A stretch of DNA of 23,447 bases from HGM05190 sp964394205 (GTDB lineage: Bacteria > Bacteroidota > Bacteroidia > Bacteroidales > Muribaculaceae), in NCBI GenBank assembly GCA_964394205.1, contig CAYMVS010000033.1:1-23447 (forward strand), written 5' to 3'. The notes under the pieces are model-generated. The model did no database searches, had not been told where the DNA came from, and saw only the letters and a program-made list of their open reading frames with translations. A program made the translations under genes and the position numbers. Numbering within the stretch: the first letter of the stretch is position 1; each line of letters opens with the position of its first letter. Shown here in pieces: positions 21,324 through 23,447 of this stretch.

Positions 21324-22475
21324 TCAGCACTTGGCGGCCGGCTCTTTGTGGGCGCCGTCGCTTATCACCACGGGATAAACCTTCGGCTCATGGCCATAGC
21401 GGGCTTTGAATTTGGAGCGCGCCGTGGCTATGAAACTGTCGAGCAGCTCGTCTTTAACCAGATTGATGGTGCATCCGCCGAAACCGCCACCCATGATGCG
21501 TGACCCGGTGACTCCACACTCAAGCGCAATCTCATTCAGATAGTCAAGCTCCTCACAGCTCACCTCATAGTCACGCGACAGCCCGCGGTGTGTCTCATAC
21601 ATCAACCGTCCGACCGTCTCATAGTCGCCCGCCATGAGGGCGTCACAAACGGCGAGCACCCTCTCTTTCTCTTCGATCACAAACTTGGCGCGCGCAAAAT
21701 CTTCGGCCGAGAGGTCGGCGCGGGCACCCTCGAGCATCTCCATCGTGGCGTCACGCAGGGTGTCGACACCCAGACGGGCGGCGACGCGCTCACACGACTG
21801 CCGGCGCTTGTTGTAGGGCGAGTCGACCAGCTCGTGTTTCACCGCCGAGTCGAGCAAAACCAATGTATATCCTTTAGGGTCAAATGGATAATATTCAAAC
21901 TCAAGCGAGCGGCAGTCGAGCCTGATCAGATTGCCTTTGCGGCCCATCACCGAGGCAAACTGGTCCATGATGCCACAGTTGACACCACAGTAGTTGTGCT
22001 CGGTTGACTGGCCAATACGAGCCAGCTCAAACTTGTCGATGCTGTTGTCGTTAAACAGGTCGTTGAGGGCAAATGCAAAACAGCTCTCGAGTGCCGCCGA
22101 CGAGCTCAGGCCGGCTCCAAGAGGGATGTTGCCTGCAAACACGGCGTCAAAACCCTCGACCCGTCCCTGGCGCTTGATGATCTCACGACACACGCCAAAG
22201 ATATATCGGGCCCAGTGGGCCGCGGGAGCGTCGGCCTCGGCAAAGCCAAATGTCGCCTCGCTGTCCATGTCGATCGAAACAACGCGGGCGCGGTCGGTGC
22301 CGTTGGGCTTGATGCGCGCCATGATCACCTTGTCGATGGCTCCCGGAAAGACAAAGCCGCCATTGTAGTCGGTGTGTTCGCCAATCAGATTTATGCGTCC
22401 CGCCGAGGCATAAATATCACCGCCATTGCCAAATCTCTCCTCAAATTTCCTGTTTATCTTCTCTTTCAGTTCCAT
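21324..22475 (-). CDS. galK: Galactokinase
   Basis: Cytoplasmic GHMP-family kinase converting D-galactose and ATP to galactose-1-phosphate, the first step of the Leloir pathway. The 383 residues match the normal galactokinase length. I choose ATG 22475, since the only upstream extension begins with TTG. The galactokinase signature GRINLIGEHTDYNGG (residues 26-40) supplies Arg27, Glu33, His34 and Asp36. The ATP-binding GHMP motif is LGAGLSSSAALE, the catalytic Asp lies in CGIMDQFAS, and the third motif is MGGGFGGCTI. It has its own consensus promoter. galT, galE or galM are not adjacent in this window. No terminator is visible after it, so some transcription may run into the wza-type gene. Confidence 0.95.
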   Translation of the reverse strand: MELKEKINRKFEERFGNGGDIYASAGRINLIGEHTDYNGGFVFPGAIDKVIMARIKPNGTDRARVVSIDMDSEATFGFAEADAPAAHWARYIFGVCREIIKRQGRVEGFDAVFAGNIPLGAGLSSSAALESCFAFALNDLFNDNSIDKFELARIGQSTEHNYCGVNCGIMDQFASVMGRKGNLIRLDCRSLEFEYYPFDPKGYTLVLLDSAVKHELVDSPYNKRRQSCERVAARLGVDTLRDATMEMLEGARADLSAEDFARAKFVIEEKERVLAVCDALMAGDYETVGRLMYETHRGLSRDYEVSCEELDYLNEIALECGVTGSRIMGGGFGGCTINLVKDELLDSFIATARSKFKARYGHEPKVYPVVISDGAHKEPAAKC

Positions 22476-22497
22476 GGTCAAATATTAGATTTTGCCA

Positions 22498-22530
22498 CAA
22501 AGATACACATTAAATTCATTTTGCGCCAAA
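22498..22530 (-). promoter_or_regulatory. Consensus promoter of galK
   Basis: On the minus strand TTTG (complement of 22527-22530), a 21-bp spacer and TATCTTTG (complement of 22498-22505) form a full Bacteroidota promoter. The leader to the galK ATG is only about 15 nt. Confidence 0.75.
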
Positions 22531-22643
22531 GTTATGCCAAAGAAAGACCTTAACCAGGCCCTGTCAGCTGGCCCGATGGGGTTGCGGCATAGCGCCGGCG
22601 CTTTGCCGGTTGGTGGGCAGCGCTGTTGTATATTCGTGAAAAA

Positions 22644-22674
22644 GGAGGCTGTGTCTAATTTTGACACAGCCTCC
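22644..22674 (-). terminator. Rho-independent terminator after rpmH
   Basis: Perfect 12-bp stem GGAGGCTGTGTC / GACACAGCCTCC with a 7-nt loop, followed on the minus strand by TTTTT (complement of 22639-22643 includes AAAAA). It lies 34 nt past the rpmH stop and closes the rpsA-rpmH unit. The arm GAGGCTGTGTC also occurs, unpaired, near the fructokinase terminator (67-77). Confidence 0.88.
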
Positions 22675-22708
22675 TGGTTATGGATGTGATATAAATATCG
22701 GTCGCTGA

Positions 22709-22864
22709 TTATTTGCTTGCGATAGAGCAGCTGACGGTCAGACGCAGGCGGCCTTTGGCGCGACGGCGGGCGAGCACCTTGCGGCCCTCGGGGGTTGCCA
22801 TGCGTGCGCGGAAGCCATGCTTGTTGACGCGCTTACGGTTTGAAGGTTGAAATGTTCTTTTCAT
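22709..22864 (-). CDS. rpmH: 50S ribosomal protein L34
   Basis: A 51-residue, very basic ribosomal protein beginning MKRTFQPSNRKRVNKHGF and continuing RMATPEGRKVLARRRAKGRLRL, an unmistakable L34. It is part of the large ribosomal subunit near the 23S rRNA 5' region. It begins 35 bp after the rpsA stop on the same strand with no promoter box seen between, so the two are probably co-transcribed, and a strong terminator follows. The C-terminal tail (TVSCSIASK) is slightly shorter than in Bacteroides. Confidence 0.97.
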   Translation of the reverse strand: MKRTFQPSNRKRVNKHGFRARMATPEGRKVLARRRAKGRLRLTVSCSIASK

Positions 22865-22899
22865 TGTCGTGTATATTTAACGGTTTGACAAAGAAGTTT

Positions 22900-23447
22900 T
22901 TACTTTGAGAGTTCCTCTTTCAGGCGAGCGAGAGCCTCGAGGTCGCCGAGAGTTGTTTTCTCAACGGGAGTTGAGAGCATGGGTGTCTCCTCGTGAGCCT
23001 CTTTGGCAGCACGCTTGGAGCCGCCACGCTTGGCGTTGCCCTTGCGGGGAGCCTCGCCGCGCTCGGCACGCTGCTCGTCCTCAAAGATGCGGCTGTGGCT
23101 GAGGATGATGCGCTTGCTGTCTTTGTTAAACTCGATAACCTTGAAGTTGAGCTTCTCGTCAACCTTGGCGTGGCTGCCATCTTCCTTAACAAGGTGTTTG
23201 GGAGTGGCAAAGCCCTCTACGCCGTAGGGCAGAGCGATGACGGCGCCCTTCTCAACCATCTCTACGATTGTACCCTCGTGGATAGAACCGATGGTGAAGA
23301 TGGTCTCGAATACGTCCCAAGGATTCTCCTCGAGCTGCTTGTGACCGAGCGAGAGACGACGGTTGTCTTTGTCGATCTCAAGAACCTGGACATCGATGTC
23401 GGCACCGATCTGGGTGAACTCGCTGGGGTGTTTGATCTTCTTGGTCC
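22900..23447 (-). CDS. rpsA: 30S ribosomal protein S1, C-terminal part (runs off the window)
   Basis: The 3' 181 codons of S1, open to the right edge of the window, so the true start is outside. Residues visible first (EFTQIGADIDVQVLEIDKDNRRLSLGHKQLEENPW) are the end of one S1 RNA-binding repeat. A full repeat follows (IGSIHEGTIVEMVEKGAVIALPYGVEGFATPKHL to VIEFNKDSKRIILSHSR). The protein ends with an Arg/Lys/Glu-rich low-complexity tail (EAPRKGNAKRGGSKRAAKEA) and a final short helix (LGDLEALARLKEELSK), as in other Bacteroidota S1 proteins. S1 binds mRNA on the 30S subunit. In this phylum initiation relies little on Shine-Dalgarno pairing, which fits the absence of clear SD sequences ahead of most genes here. 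Confidence 0.95.
   Translation of the reverse strand, partial: TKKIKHPSEFTQIGADIDVQVLEIDKDNRRLSLGHKQLEENPWDVFETIFTIGSIHEGTIVEMVEKGAVIALPYGVEGFATPKHLVKEDGSHAKVDEKLNFKVIEFNKDSKRIILSHSRIFEDEQRAERGEAPRKGNAKRGGSKRAAKEAHEETPMLSTPVEKTTLGDLEALARLKEELSK

Overview
The window looks like chromosomal DNA from a gut-type Bacteroidales, most plausibly Muribaculaceae or a near relative. The reasons are a SusC/SusD pair, a hybrid two-component regulator, promoters of the Bacteroidota type (-33 TTTG, about 20 bp, -7 TAnnTTTG), moderately GC-rich codon use and the L34/S1 sequences. The family-level placement is inference.

Bases 1-16300 hold a fructan (levan/inulin-type) utilization locus with the same gene content as the known Bacteroides fructan PULs. 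On the minus strand, one operon runs GH32 fructosidase (2187-4034), FHS-family sugar/H+ symporter (991-2178), PfkB-type fructokinase (103-981), and ends at a strong terminator (25-54). Divergently on the plus strand lies a fructose-sensor-type hybrid two-component system (4220-6983). After it come susC-like (7198-10239), susD-like (10278-11954) and a SusE-position lipoprotein with two FN3-like repeats plus DUF4960 (11978-13447), closed by a terminator. A second, multidomain GH32 protein (13795-16248) has its own promoter. The expected flow is surface binding and cleavage of fructan, TonB-dependent import of oligosaccharides through SusC/D, periplasmic release of fructose by GH32, sensing of periplasmic fructose by the regulator, and fructose uptake and phosphorylation.

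The most striking observation is that the regulator gene is split by a perfect 22-bp tandem duplication (4504-4547). Removing one copy restores a seamless 913-residue protein with every domain and catalytic motif present. This is either a strain-level or reversible on/off lesion of the master switch of the locus, or an assembly artefact. The second GH32 protein is also unusual: Glu replaces the catalytic nucleophile Asp, it has a LamG-like N-terminal domain, and its C-terminus resembles a type IX secretion sorting domain.

Bases 16319-21187 (minus strand) carry a small GNAT acetyltransferase and a three-gene exopolysaccharide group: a Wza-type export lipoprotein, a fused Wzz/BY-kinase, and a polytopic O-antigen-polymerase-like protein. 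No glycosyltransferases are adjacent. Bases 21324-23447 (minus strand) carry galactokinase galK, ribosomal protein L34 rpmH (51 aa) and the 3' part of rpsA (ribosomal protein S1), which runs off the right edge. I saw no tRNA, rRNA, CRISPR array, transposase or integrase.
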